From Rubrivivax rivuli (lineage in GTDB: Bacteria; Pseudomonadota; Gammaproteobacteria; Burkholderiales; Burkholderiaceae_C): a DNA stretch of 64,000 bases. Where the stretch lies: positions 1 through 64,000 of the forward strand of contig NZ_SACR01000004.1 in the NCBI RefSeq assembly GCF_004016505.1. Reading direction: 5' to 3'. Positions within the stretch are counted from its first letter, which is position 1. Each line of letters opens with the position of its first letter. A model generated the notes under the pieces. The model was not told the origin of the DNA, did no database searches, and saw only the letters and a list, made by a program, of their open reading frames with translations. The position numbers and the translations under genes are program-made. Shown in pieces: positions 30,507 through 39,651 of this stretch.

Positions 30507-31268
30507 ATGCTTGCACTCGAAGTAGCCTTGCTCAGCGACCGCGGCGGCCGCAAGTACAACGAGGATGCCTGTGGCCACTGGCACTCGGGGCGCCACCTGT
30601 GCTGTGTGCTGGCCGATGGCGCAGGCGGCCACGGCGGGGGCGACATCGCCTCCAGGCTGGCGGTGCAGGAACTCATCGCCCGCTTCTCGCAACAACCCTC
30701 GGAGCGAGCCGCTGAGCTCGAGCGGCTGCTGCGCGTGACCAACGACGTGCTCATCAGCGAGCGTGTGCCGGGCACCGCGAAGCAGGACATGCACAGCACC
30801 GTGGTCTGCCTCGTCATCGACTTCGTGCAGCACACCGCGCACTGGGCGCATTCCGGCGACTCGCGCATGTACTGGTTCCGCCAGGGGCGTGTGCTCGACC
30901 GCACGCGCGATCACAGCCTCGTGCAGGGGCTGGTCGATTCCGGCGTGTTGACGCTGGAGCAGATCCGCTCGCACCCCAAGCGCAGCGAGCTGCGCAGCGC
31001 GCTGGGGCTGGCGCCGGAGATGCTGGAAGTCAGTGCGCGCGAGGCGGCTCAAGAGGTGCAGGCCGGCGACGTCTTCCTGCTGTGCACCGACGGGCTGTGG
31101 GAGTACCTCGATGACGAGGTGCTCGAGAGCACGCTGGCCGCCGCGCCCAACCCCGGGGCATGGATCGGCGAGCTCGCAACGGCGGTGCGTGCTGCCGCGG
31201 CCCACAAGACCAGCCACGACAACTTCAGCGCCCTGACGGTGTGGACGCGGGCCGCACCGGCGGCCTGA
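30507..31268 (+). CDS. PP2C-type Ser/Thr phosphatase (PppA-like) of the T6SS
   Basis: 253 aa. Metal-dependent phosphatase that would reverse threonine phosphorylation of T6SS components. Motifs: SDRGGRKYNEDACG, VLADGAGGHGGGDIAS, STVVCLVID, WAHSGDSRMYWFR, LCTDGLWEYL and SHDNFSALTV; the metal-binding aspartates are present. Strong AGGAGGGG before the ATG. It is 30 bp after tagH, whereas its presumed opposing kinase is 8 kb downstream. Equivalent to P. aeruginosa PppA. Confidence 0.93.
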   Translation: MLALEVALLSDRGGRKYNEDACGHWHSGRHLCCVLADGAGGHGGGDIASRLAVQELIARFSQQPSERAAELERLLRVTNDVLISERVPGTAKQDMHSTVVCLVIDFVQHTAHWAHSGDSRMYWFRQGRVLDRTRDHSLVQGLVDSGVLTLEQIRSHPKRSELRSALGLAPEMLEVSAREAAQEVQAGDVFLLCTDGLWEYLDDEVLESTLAAAPNPGAWIGELATAVRAAAAHKTSHDNFSALTVWTRAAPAA

Positions 31269-31308
31269 AAGCCCTCAACACGCCAACCAATCCCAGGAGT
31301 TCGCGGAC

Positions 31309-31695
31309 ATGGCCAAGCAAGTCTGCATGGGCGCGATGATGCAGTGCTCGATGGGCATGGCCCCGAGCTCGCTCGTGCCCACCCCGAAGACCGTGATGAC
31401 CAGCGGCGTGATGGCCGCGAACATCATGGACAACATCCCGATCATGAACATCCCGCCATTCGGGATGTGCCAGAGCCCGTCCAACCCCGTGGTGGCCGCC
31501 GCCACGGCGGCGGCATTGGGTGTGCTGACGCCCATGCCCTGCGTGCCCGCCACCCCTGCGCCTTGGGCTCCGGGCGCTGCCACGGTGCTGGTCTGTGGCA
31601 TGCCGGCACTGAACGACAGCTCGAAGCTGACCTGCATCTGGGGTGGCAGCATCAGCATCAATTTCGCCGGCCAGGTCACCCACGACATCCCGTGA
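31309..31695 (+). CDS. DUF4280 PAAR-like spike-tip protein
   Basis: 128 aa. DUF4280 proteins resemble PAAR repeats that sharpen the VgrG tip and attach effectors. Visible family features: VCMGAMMQCSMGMAPSSL at the start, ANIMDNIPIMNIPPFGMC, SPSNPVVAAATAAALGVL, TPMPCVPATPAPWAPG and MPALNDSSKLTCIWGG; the regularly placed cysteines could bind metal as in PAAR. No C-terminal toxin domain, so it is a bare tip. It is last in the vgrG-tagH-PP2C unit and ends just before a hairpin terminator. Confidence 0.9.
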   Translation: MAKQVCMGAMMQCSMGMAPSSLVPTPKTVMTSGVMAANIMDNIPIMNIPPFGMCQSPSNPVVAAATAAALGVLTPMPCVPATPAPWAPGAATVLVCGMPALNDSSKLTCIWGGSISINFAGQVTHDIP

Positions 31696-31701
31696 AATGA
31701 A

Positions 31702-31726
31702 ACAAGCCCGCGGCGAGCGGGCTTGT
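31702..31726. terminator. Bidirectional intrinsic terminator between convergent PAAR-like and OmpA-like genes
   Basis: Perfect 10-bp stem (ACAAGCCCGC 31702-31711, GCGGGCTTGT 31717-31726) with a 5-nt loop. On the minus strand it is followed by TTCATTTCA, a fair U-rich tract, so it best serves the OmpA-like gene; for the plus strand it would act with a weaker tail. It lies 7 bp after the PAAR-like stop. Confidence 0.8.
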
Positions 31727-31772
31727 CGGTCGATGCGTGGCAGCCCCTGCGGCTGCCGCCTCGGGCGCCTGC

Positions 31773-32318
31773 TCAGGACGGCGGCGTGGCGCGGCCGATC
31801 TCGACGCGGCGGTTTTCCGGCGCGAAGGGGTCCTTGGAATTCTTCGGTGCCGCGGCGCCCACGCCGACCGGGGCGATCATGGCGGGGTCGGCACCCAGTT
31901 CGACCAGGAAGTCGCGCACGGCGTCTGCGCGGCGCTGCGAGAGCTGCAGGTTGGCTGCGGCCGCACCGGAGGCGTCGGCGTGGCCTTCGATGCGCACGAC
32001 CTTGCCACTGCCCCGCTTGGACTTCAGCACTTCGGCGAAAACCTCGAGCTGGCGCTTCAGGCCGTCGGGCAGCTCGGCCGAGCCCAGGCGGAACGAGGCT
32101 GCAGGCAGCGAGTAGCGCACAGCGGGCTTGAAGCCCATGCACTTGAAGCCGGCGGCCTTGAGCTGTTCACAGGCGTCTTCGGGGAAAAGACCCTCGGCAA
32201 CAGCCTTGGCATCGGGCACGGTTTGGCCCATGTCGACAGCTTCGGACGCCAGGGCGGGCAAGGCCGCCGCAGCGGCCACGGCCAGCAGGCAGCGGGCCAG
32301 GAAACGGGGTTGCATCAT
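31773..32318 (-). CDS. OmpA-family periplasmic protein within the T6SS cluster
   Basis: 181 aa with a Sec signal peptide (FLARCLLAVAAAAALPALA|SEA) and no lipobox cysteine at the cleavage site. The C-terminal OmpA/MotB peptidoglycan-binding domain (about 70-175) has FRLGSAELPDGLKRQLEVFAEVL, RIEGHADASG and LSQRRADAVRDFLVELG, ending NRRVEI. Upstream, CEQLKAAGFKCMGF has two cysteines that could form a disulphide. It is encoded against the T6SS direction with its own terminator. It sits where HSI-1-type clusters have tssJ but is not TssJ; it might anchor the system to peptidoglycan or the outer membrane. Confidence 0.85.
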   Translation of the reverse strand: MMQPRFLARCLLAVAAAAALPALASEAVDMGQTVPDAKAVAEGLFPEDACEQLKAAGFKCMGFKPAVRYSLPAASFRLGSAELPDGLKRQLEVFAEVLKSKRGSGKVVRIEGHADASGAAAANLQLSQRRADAVRDFLVELGADPAMIAPVGVGAAAPKNSKDPFAPENRRVEIGRATPPS

Positions 32319-32629
32319 CGGAGGCTCCTTGACGACAAGAAGAGGGTGGTGCGGCGGTCGGCAGTCTCCTGTGAGGAGCGGCCGTCACGGGCTGCTTGCA
32401 CGACCATGCGCGACGGTGAGCGGTTCCAAAATGATACTCCCCGCCCCGGTAGCTTCCTATCCCCACATGAGAGGGCGTGGTACCCCGGAAGGTCGCGCTG
32501 CGGCTGCGGCTTCGGCTAGCCTTTGCAGCGGGGTGACGGGCTGGGCCTGCCCGTGTATCGTTGACAGCCCCGGCCCGCAAACGGCGTGCCTCGCAGCGCC
32601 CGAACAAGACGCAAGGACCGCAGCTCCCG
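32319..32629. other. Divergent intergenic region between the OmpA-like gene and tssK
   Basis: 311 bp without a gene. A consensus -35 (TTGACA, 32561-32566) points toward tssK, but the sequence 17 bp further on (GCGTGC) is a poor -10, so this is a weak promoter candidate or one needing an activator. ATGATA at 32431-32436 (TATCAT on the minus strand) is a possible leftward -10 for the OmpA-like gene. No RNA gene or repeat seen. Confidence 0.4.
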
Positions 32630-33967
32630 ATGACTTGGCACAACAAGGTGATGTGGACGGAGGGCATGTTCCTCCAGCCACAGCACTTCCAGCAGCAAGA
32701 CCGATTCGTTGCCCGTCAGCTCGAGGGCCGCATCACGGCAGGCCTGCCGTGGGCCTGGGGGTTTCTGTCTCTGCAGGTCGATGACGCGGCACTGCTGCAA
32801 GGCCGCATCCAGATCACCGGCGCGCGCGGCGTGCTGCCCGATGGGCTGGCCTTCTCCATCCCCAACGACGAGCCTGCGCCGCCCTCGCTGGAGGTGCCCG
32901 GCGACGCGCGCGACGAACTCGTCGTGCTGGCGGTGCCTTTGTCGCGGCCGGGCGTGACCGAGAGTGACGTCGAGGCTGGCGAGAGCTCGATGCCGCCGCG
33001 CTGGCGCGTGGCCGATCTCGGCGTGGCCGACATCCACGCGTCGAGCTTGCGCGAAGCGCCCTTGCAGGTGGGGCGCCTGAACCTGCGGCTGATGCTGCAA
33101 CGCGACCTCAACGACGGCTATGTGGCCATCGGTGCCGTGCGCGTCATCGAGCGCCGGTCCGATGCGCGCATCGTGCTCGACTCGCAGTTCATACCGCCGA
33201 TGCTGCACGCGCCCGCGCAGCTCATCCTCGACGGCTACCTGCGTGAAGTGCACGGCATGCTGCAGCAGCGCGGCGAGGCACTCGGTGCACGGCTGGCGCA
33301 GCCGGGGCGCTCCGGCACGGGCGAGATCGTCGACTTCCTGCTGCTGCAGGCCATCAACCGCTTCCAGCCGATGTTCGCGCACCTGCAGCGCGTGCCGGTG
33401 CTGCACCCCGAGCGCTTCTACCACCTGTGCCTGGGCCTGGCCGGCGAGCTCTCCACCTTCAGAGAGCAGCGGCGGCCTCCGGCCTACCCCGAGTACCGGC
33501 ACGACGACCTGACGAGTTGCTTCCGCGCGGTGATGTCCGACCTGCGGCAATCACTGTCGCAGGTGCTGGAGCAGACGGCGCTGCCCATCGACCTTCAGGA
33601 GCGCAAGCACGGCATCCGCGTCGCTGTCATCGGCGACGCCGAGTTGCTGCGCAGCGCGATGTTCGTGCTGGCCGTCAACGCGCAGATGCCGGGCGAGGCG
33701 CTGCGCATGCGTTTCCCCACGCAGGTCAAGATCGGCCCGGCCGAGCGCATCCGCGATCTCGTCAACCTGCAGTTGCCCGGTGTCACGCTGCGCGCGCTGC
33801 CCGTGGCGCCGCGCCAGATCCCGTACCACGCCGGCTTCACCTATTTCGAACTCGAAACCCGCGGCAACGAGCTCTGGAAGCAGCTCGAGAGTTCGGGCGG
33901 GCTCGCGATGCACATCGCTGGCGAGTTCCCTGGTCTGGCCCTCGAGTTCTGGGCCATCCGCGGCTGA
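32630..33967 (+). CDS. tssK: T6SS baseplate-membrane connector TssK
   Basis: 445 aa, the normal size. TssK trimers link the baseplate to the TssJLM membrane complex. ATG 32630 gives the near-invariant start MTWHNKVMWTEGMFLQPQHFQQQDRF. Also seen: LPDGLAFSIPNDEPAP, the central helical LLQAINRFQPMFAHL, HPERFYHLCLGLAGELSTF, and the C-terminal domain with FYHAGFTYFELETRG-type sequence (YHAGFTYFELETRGNELW). First gene of the second T6SS arm, with 44 bp to tssL. Confidence 0.97.
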   Translation: MTWHNKVMWTEGMFLQPQHFQQQDRFVARQLEGRITAGLPWAWGFLSLQVDDAALLQGRIQITGARGVLPDGLAFSIPNDEPAPPSLEVPGDARDELVVLAVPLSRPGVTESDVEAGESSMPPRWRVADLGVADIHASSLREAPLQVGRLNLRLMLQRDLNDGYVAIGAVRVIERRSDARIVLDSQFIPPMLHAPAQLILDGYLREVHGMLQQRGEALGARLAQPGRSGTGEIVDFLLLQAINRFQPMFAHLQRVPVLHPERFYHLCLGLAGELSTFREQRRPPAYPEYRHDDLTSCFRAVMSDLRQSLSQVLEQTALPIDLQERKHGIRVAVIGDAELLRSAMFVLAVNAQMPGEALRMRFPTQVKIGPAERIRDLVNLQLPGVTLRALPVAPRQIPYHAGFTYFELETRGNELWKQLESSGGLAMHIAGEFPGLALEFWAIRG

Positions 33968-34011
33968 CCGCCCGAGCGCGCGCTGGCCGCCCCCACTGAG
34001 GTTCTTTCCGG

Positions 34012-35346
34012 ATGAGTGACAACGACAGCCCGAAGGACCCCTTCGCCGCCTTCGAGTCCGACCGCACGGTGATCAAGCCCAGCGCAGGCCGCGGTGCGCG
34101 CCCTGCAGCGCCAGCACCTGCGGGGGCGCCGCCGGTGGCCGCCGCCGGCCCGGCCCTGGCGCAGGTGCCGCTGCCTGAGTTGCCGGCTCACGCCAGCCTG
34201 AATCCGCTGGTGCAGGCCGCGGCGCCGCTGCTCAGCGCCGCACCACGCCTGCGCGCGACGTTGCGCCACCCCGACCCGGCCGGTCTGCGGGTGCAACTTG
34301 TCGAGTCCGTCAAGCGCTTCGAATCGGTGGCACGGGCGCAGGGCCTGCCCAATGAGCAGGTGGTGGCCGCGCGCTACATCCTGTGCACGCTGCTCGACGA
34401 ATCGGCCTCCAGCACGCCCTGGGGCGGCTCGGGCGCGTGGTCGTCGCAGAGCCTGCTGGTGCACTTCCACAACGAGGCCTGGGGCGGCGAGAAGGTGTTC
34501 CAGCTGCTCACGCGCCTGGTCGAGAACCCCAGCCAGCACCGCAACTTGCTGGAGCTGGTGTATGCCGTGCTCTCGCTGGGTTTCGAAGGCCGCTACAAGG
34601 TCTTGAACGACGGCAAGGCGCAGCTCGACAGCGTGCGTGAGCGGCTGGCCGGCAAGCTGCGCGAACTGGCCGGCCCGGCCGAACGCGAGCTGTCGCCGCA
34701 GTGGCAAGGCGTGGCCGCCGCGCCGGCGCGGCTGAGCGACGGCGTGCCGCTGTGGGCCGTGGCGGCGGTGCTGGCGGGTGTGCTGCTGGCGCTCTTCCTC
34801 GTGCTGCGCCTGACGCTGAACGCGCAGACCGACGCCACCTTCACGGCGCTGCAGGCCATCGACACCAAGGTGGTGGCGGCGCCGCCAGCGCCGCCACCGG
34901 CCGCGCCCCCGCCGCCGCGCCTGGCGCAGCTCTTGAAGAGCGACATCGATGCCGGCGCGCTGGAGGTCAAGGATCTGGCCGACCGCTCCGTCGTCACGCT
35001 GCGTGGCGACGGCGTGTTCGACGCCGGCAGTGCCGACCTCTCCGGCAAGGTGCGCCCGCTGTTCGAACGCATCGGCGCCGCCCTGAACCAGGTGCCCGGC
35101 CAGGTGCAGATTGCCGGCCACACCGACAACCAGCCCATCCGCTCCTTGCGTTTCCCGTCGAACTGGCACCTCTCGAAAGACCGCGCCAACAGCGTCAAGG
35201 CGCTGCTGGGCGCTTTCGTGAAGCCGGAGCGCCTGAGCGCCGAAGGGCGGGCCGACACCGAGCCGCTGGCCGACAACGGCAGCGCCGACGGGCGCGCGAA
35301 GAACCGCCGCGTCGAGATCACGCTGTTCGCCACGGCGCAGAACTGA
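34012..35346 (+). CDS. tssL: TssL, T6SS inner-membrane protein with C-terminal OmpA domain
   Basis: 444 aa. Cytoplasmic DotU/TssL domain (about 60-215: LRVQLVESVKRFESVARAQG, AARYILCTLLDE, SLLVHFHNEAWGGEKVFQLL, LLELVYAVLSLGFEGRYKV), a transmembrane helix (about 240-262, PLWAVAAVLAGVLLALFLVL), a Pro-rich periplasmic stretch and an OmpA-type peptidoglycan-binding domain (about 310-440, QVQIAGHTDNQPI, ending KNRRVEITLFATAQN). This is the extended TssL form. Its N-terminal tail has SDRTVIKP (Thr19), matched by DRTVIRP in the T6SS kinase. In Agrobacterium a phosphothreonine in the TssL N-terminus is bound by Fha. One base separates its stop from the tssM start. Confidence 0.96.
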   Translation: MSDNDSPKDPFAAFESDRTVIKPSAGRGARPAAPAPAGAPPVAAAGPALAQVPLPELPAHASLNPLVQAAAPLLSAAPRLRATLRHPDPAGLRVQLVESVKRFESVARAQGLPNEQVVAARYILCTLLDESASSTPWGGSGAWSSQSLLVHFHNEAWGGEKVFQLLTRLVENPSQHRNLLELVYAVLSLGFEGRYKVLNDGKAQLDSVRERLAGKLRELAGPAERELSPQWQGVAAAPARLSDGVPLWAVAAVLAGVLLALFLVLRLTLNAQTDATFTALQAIDTKVVAAPPAPPPAAPPPPRLAQLLKSDIDAGALEVKDLADRSVVTLRGDGVFDAGSADLSGKVRPLFERIGAALNQVPGQVQIAGHTDNQPIRSLRFPSNWHLSKDRANSVKALLGAFVKPERLSAEGRADTEPLADNGSADGRAKNRRVEITLFATAQN

Positions 35347-35347
35347 C

Positions 35348-38300
35348 ATGAAGAACTTCCTGCGCAAGGTATTCAGCCCGCTGGTGCTGGGCATCCTCGG
35401 CCTGCTGGCCCTGTCGGCCATCGTCTGGTTCGTCTTCCCGCTCATCCCGCTGGGCGAGACGCGACCCCTCGGCACGCTGTGGCTGCGGCTGCTGGTGCTG
35501 GTGTTGATCTGGGGCACCTGGGGCGGTGTGATGGCCTGGAAGGCGCACCAGCGCCGCAAGACCAACGCCGCGCTGCTGCAAGGTCTTGGCGCCGGTCCCT
35601 CGGCCAGCGACAAGGAAGCGCAGGTGCTCGCCACCCGCTTCAACGAGGCCGTGCAGCGCCTGAAGGCGGCCAAGGGCAAGGGCGCCTTCGGCGGCGGGCA
35701 GTACCTGTACGAACTGCCCTGGTACGTGTTCGTCGGCGCGCCGGGCTCGGGCAAGACCACGGCGCTGATGAACGCCGGGCTGCAGTTCCTGCTGGGTGAC
35801 AGCAAGGACGGCAAGGGCTCGGTGCAGGGCGTGGGCGGCACGCGCAACTGCGAGTGGTGGTTCACGCAGGATGCGGTGCTCATCGACACCGCCGGCCGCT
35901 ACGCCACGCAGGAAAGCGACAAGGACGTCGACGCGAGTGCCTGGGACAACTTCCTCGCGCTGCTGAAGAAGACCCGCCCGCGCCAGCCCATCAACGGCGT
36001 GCTGCTCACCGTCAACATCCAAGACCTGCTGCAGCAAGGCGCGCCTGAGCGCAAGGAGCACGCCGCCAAGCTGCGCGCGCGCCTGAACGAACTGCAGACC
36101 AAGCTGGGCGTGCGCGCGCCGGTGTACGTGCTGGTCACCAAGGCCGACCTCATCGGCGGCTTCAACGAGAGCTTCGAGGCCCTGGCCAAGGACGAGCGCG
36201 ACCAGGTCTGGGGCTTCACCTTCCCGCACGACCTGCCGGCGGGTGAAGACCCGATGGCGCAGTTCCCGGCGCTGTACCAGCAATTGCAGCAGCGCCTGGT
36301 GGCGCAACTGGTCGACCGCCTGGAAGCCGAGCGCGACGTGCTCAAGAAGAGCGCGATCTTTGCCTTCCCGCAGGAGTTCGCGGCGCTGCAGGGCGTGCTG
36401 GCCGACTTCCTGCGCCAGGTGTTCTCGGGCGGCGGTGCCGTGGAGACCGCGCCCCGCGTGCGCGGCGTCTACTTCACCAGCGGCACGCAGGAAGGCTCGC
36501 CGATCGACCGCGTGATGGGCGCGCTGGCTTCTTCCTTCGGCATGGGCGGCCGCAACGCGGCGGTGGCGCCGGGGCGCGGCAAGAGCTTCTTCCTGCACCG
36601 CCTGCTGAAGGACCTGGTGTTCGCCGAGCGCGGCCTGGGGGCGTTGAACCCGGTGGCGGAACGCCGGCGCCACGCGCTGCGCCTGGGCGTGATGGCGAGC
36701 TTGGCTGTCTTCAGCGTCATCGTGGCCGTGGGCTGGGCCGTCAGCCGTGCGCACAACCTCGACCACGCCGCCCAGGTGGCCGAGCGCCTGCCGCAGCTGC
36801 GGCAGGGCGTCGAATCCTTGCCGCCGGCCACCAGCGCCGACGTGGCGCCGCTGGTCACGCCGCTGAGCGCCTTGCGCGATGCCGCGAAGGTCGAAGGTGT
36901 CGACCTCGACAACCCGCCGCTGCTGCACGGCCTGGGCCTTTACCAGGGCGACAAGCTCCAGGCCGGCGCCCAGATCGCTTACCACCGCGTGCTGCAGAAG
37001 GCGCTGATGCCGCGCGTGGCCGGCCGTCTGGAAGAGCGCCTGCGTGCTGCCAACAAGGACAACCTGGAGGCCGCGTACGAGGCGCTGAAGAGCTACCTGA
37101 TGCTGCACCAGCCCGAGCGCTTCGACGCCGAGGCGCTGCAGGCCTGGATCGGCGTTGACTGGGACGCCAACTATGGCCGCATGGCCCCGGAAGAGCGTGC
37201 GCAGCTTGATGCGCATCTCGCGGCGCTGCTGGCCCTGGGCCCGCCGCGTGCGGCGATCGCGCAAGACGCCAACCTCGTGGCCAGCGTGCGCGAGATGCTG
37301 GCGGCCTACCCGCTGGAGTACCGCGTCTACAGCCGCGTCAAGCGCCAGTACAAGCCCGGCAGCGCGAACGATTTCAGCGTCGCCGCAGCCGCCGGCCCGA
37401 ACGCAGCGCAAGTCTTCCAACGCACCAGCGCCGAGCCCTTGAGCAAGGGCATCAGCGGCCTGTACACCAAAGACGCCTACCGTCGTCTGGTGCTGCCGGC
37501 CATCAAGGAAGCCACGCCGCGCCTGGCGCAGGAAGAGGGCTGGGTGCTGGGCCTGCGGGTCGACCCGGCGCGCCTGCGCGACGCCACGCTCGGTGATGCC
37601 ATCACCGACAAGGTCAAGCGCCTTTACTTCGAGGACTACATCAAGACCTGGGACGCCTACCTGGCCGACGTCAAGCTGGTGAAGCTGAACGACCCCGAGC
37701 GTGCGCTGGCTGTCTCGCGCATCTTGTCGGCGGTCGATTCACCGCTGGCCGCCTACCTGCGCGGCATCACCGAGCAGACGCGCCTGGTGCAGGCCGCCGC
37801 GGCGCCGAACGCCCTGGAGAAGGCCGCCAACCAGGCCAAGGCCGATGCTGCGCGCCTGGCCGGCGCAGCGCCTGCCGCCGGCGGCGCGGGCGGGCCGCTG
37901 GAGCGCATGGTCGACGACCACTTCGCCGGTTACCACCGCCTCGTGACGGGCGACCCGCCGCCGATCAACGACACGCTCAAACTCTTCGGCGAGCTTTACG
38001 CGCAGTTGGCCGCTGTGGACGCCGCCAAGAAGAGCAAGACGCCCCCGCCGCCGCCTGGCGGTGCCGAGAAGGTGAAGGTGGCCGCTGCCGGACAGCCCGA
38101 GTTCGTGCGCGGGCTCGTCGAGCAGTTGGCCGATGCCACCGCCGGCCAGAGCCGCGGCGCCGAGCGCGAGGGCCTCACCGCCGAGTTGCAGCCCATCGCC
38201 GAGATCTGCAACCGCAGCATCACCAACCGCTACCCGTTTGCCAGCGGCAGCAAGGCCGATGTGCTGCCGGAAGACTTCGGCCAGCTCTTCGGCCAGGGCG

Positions 38301-38860
38301 GGCTCTTCGACGAGTTCTTCAAGGCACGCCTGGCCACCATCGTCGACACCAGCACGCCGACCTGGACCTACCGCCCGCTGGCCGATGGCACCAAGCCGGT
38401 GTCGCCGGCGGCGCTGGCCGAGTTCCAGCGTGCGCAGCGCATCCGCGAGGTGTTCTTCCGCAGCGGCGGCAAGACGCCGGCCATCCGCATCGAGATGCGC
38501 CTGTCGGAGCTGGAGCCTTCGCTGAAGGAGCTCAGCTTCGACATCGATGGCCAGGTGCAGAAGCTCACCACCACCTCACCTTCGATCAGCATCGCCTGGC
38601 CCAGCCCGCGTCTGGCCTCGGTGATCAAGATGAGCACGGGCCTGGGCAACGCCGGCCCGCTGGTGCAGACCGATGGCTCGTGGGCCTTGTTCCGCCTGTT
38701 CGAGCGCTTCCAGATCGAGCCTGGCGCGGTGCCCGAGAAGTTCAGCGTGATCATGAACCTCGACGGCAAACGGGCGCGGCTGGAGGTCATCGCGGCCAGC
38801 GTCTTCAACCCCTTCCAGCTGCGCGAGATTAAGCAGTTCCGCTGCCCGGCGGCGCTCTGA
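35348..38860 (+). CDS. tssM: TssM (IcmF), T6SS inner-membrane core protein
   Basis: 1170 aa. Two N-terminal membrane helices (about 9-33 and 44-64), a cytoplasmic NTPase-like domain with intact Walker A GAPGSGKTT (130-138) and VLIDTAGRYAT, a third membrane helix near 445-465 (LGVMASLAVFSVIVAVGWAV), then a large periplasmic region ending in the IcmF C-terminal beta domain (LFRLFERFQIEPG, VIMNLDGKRARLEVIAASVFNPF). Many TssM proteins have lost the Walker motif, so its retention is worth noting. With no tssJ gene visible, the partner of its periplasmic C-terminus is unclear. Confidence 0.97.
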   Translation: MKNFLRKVFSPLVLGILGLLALSAIVWFVFPLIPLGETRPLGTLWLRLLVLVLIWGTWGGVMAWKAHQRRKTNAALLQGLGAGPSASDKEAQVLATRFNEAVQRLKAAKGKGAFGGGQYLYELPWYVFVGAPGSGKTTALMNAGLQFLLGDSKDGKGSVQGVGGTRNCEWWFTQDAVLIDTAGRYATQESDKDVDASAWDNFLALLKKTRPRQPINGVLLTVNIQDLLQQGAPERKEHAAKLRARLNELQTKLGVRAPVYVLVTKADLIGGFNESFEALAKDERDQVWGFTFPHDLPAGEDPMAQFPALYQQLQQRLVAQLVDRLEAERDVLKKSAIFAFPQEFAALQGVLADFLRQVFSGGGAVETAPRVRGVYFTSGTQEGSPIDRVMGALASSFGMGGRNAAVAPGRGKSFFLHRLLKDLVFAERGLGALNPVAERRRHALRLGVMASLAVFSVIVAVGWAVSRAHNLDHAAQVAERLPQLRQGVESLPPATSADVAPLVTPLSALRDAAKVEGVDLDNPPLLHGLGLYQGDKLQAGAQIAYHRVLQKALMPRVAGRLEERLRAANKDNLEAAYEALKSYLMLHQPERFDAEALQAWIGVDWDANYGRMAPEERAQLDAHLAALLALGPPRAAIAQDANLVASVREMLAAYPLEYRVYSRVKRQYKPGSANDFSVAAAAGPNAAQVFQRTSAEPLSKGISGLYTKDAYRRLVLPAIKEATPRLAQEEGWVLGLRVDPARLRDATLGDAITDKVKRLYFEDYIKTWDAYLADVKLVKLNDPERALAVSRILSAVDSPLAAYLRGITEQTRLVQAAAAPNALEKAANQAKADAARLAGAAPAAGGAGGPLERMVDDHFAGYHRLVTGDPPPINDTLKLFGELYAQLAAVDAAKKSKTPPPPPGGAEKVKVAAAGQPEFVRGLVEQLADATAGQSRGAEREGLTAELQPIAEICNRSITNRYPFASGSKADVLPEDFGQLFGQGGLFDEFFKARLATIVDTSTPTWTYRPLADGTKPVSPAALAEFQRAQRIREVFFRSGGKTPAIRIEMRLSELEPSLKELSFDIDGQVQKLTTTSPSISIAWPSPRLASVIKMSTGLGNAGPLVQTDGSWALFRLFERFQIEPGAVPEKFSVIMNLDGKRARLEVIAASVFNPFQLREIKQFRCPAAL

Positions 38861-38873
38861 GCCAGCGCTCCTT

Positions 38874-39620
38874 ATGCCGAACCCGGCCACCCACCCGCCT
38901 GCCACGCCGAGCGCGACCTCCGCCGGCCAGCCGCCGGGCTGGCATGGCAAGCTGCCTTCGCTGGGGGATTTCGCCTCGCGCCGGCTCGGTAGCAGCTTCA
39001 TCGAACCCTGGGACGGCTGGCTCGCCAGCGGCCTGCTCGCGTTGCGCGAGCAGCGGCCCGAGGGCTGGCTGCAAGACTACCTGGGCTCGCCGAGCTGGCG
39101 CTTCCTGTTGATGCCCGGGGTGCTGCCAGGAGAGGCTGGCCGGCAGGGCTGGGCCGGGGTGCTGATGCCCTCGGTCGACCGCGTGGGCCGCTACTTCCCG
39201 CTCACGCTGGTGCTGCCGCTGGGCGCCGGACCGGCCCACACCCAAGAAATGCAGGGGCTGTGGGCTTGGCTCTCGCGCCTGGACGAACTGGCCCGCGATG
39301 CGCTCTTCGAAGACTGGACCGCCGACCGCTTGGAGGACGAACTGGCCCGCATGGCGCTGCCGGCCCTGAGCCCGCCGTCGGCGGAGGCCGCAGTGATGCC
39401 GACCGTGGCTGGCGCGCTGGTGGCGCCGGTCGGGGCCGGCCCCGCCGATGCCGCGCTGCACATTGGCGCGCAGGCGCAGGCGGCCTGGGCCGAAGGGGCC
39501 CGTGGCCTGGCCTGGTGGCACGCCCGGCCCGACGAGCAGGCACCCCGGCTGTGGGTCTCGCGCGGCCTGCCCGGTGCTGCGGCCATGACGCATCTCTTCG
39601 GCCCGGCTGCGACAATCTGA
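38874..39620 (+). CDS. tagF: TagF, T6SS post-translational regulator
   Basis: 248 aa, TagF/DUF2094. In P. aeruginosa TagF represses T6SS independently of, or alongside, the threonine-phosphorylation pathway. Family features: GWHGKLPSLGDFASRRLGSSF at residues 21-41, WRFLLMPGVLPGEAG, GVLMPSVDRVGRYFPLTL and a C-terminal GLAWWHARPDEQAPRLWVSRGLPGA-type stretch. It lies between tssM (13 bp) and the kinase gene (31 bp), the same neighbourhood as in HSI-1. Confidence 0.94.
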   Translation: MPNPATHPPATPSATSAGQPPGWHGKLPSLGDFASRRLGSSFIEPWDGWLASGLLALREQRPEGWLQDYLGSPSWRFLLMPGVLPGEAGRQGWAGVLMPSVDRVGRYFPLTLVLPLGAGPAHTQEMQGLWAWLSRLDELARDALFEDWTADRLEDELARMALPALSPPSAEAAVMPTVAGALVAPVGAGPADAALHIGAQAQAAWAEGARGLAWWHARPDEQAPRLWVSRGLPGAAAMTHLFGPAATI

Positions 39621-39651
39621 GCTTCCGCATACCGCACAGCCCCACCCGGAC

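Noticed and set aside
32561..32566. TTGACA as a firm tssK promoter
   Set aside because: The -10 position at 17-bp spacing (GCGTGC) does not match consensus, so it is only noted as a candidate in the region entry.
35318..37420. 700-codon minus-strand frame opposite tssM
   Set aside because: Off-strand shadow; tssM is identified by Walker motif, membrane helices and the IcmF C-terminus.
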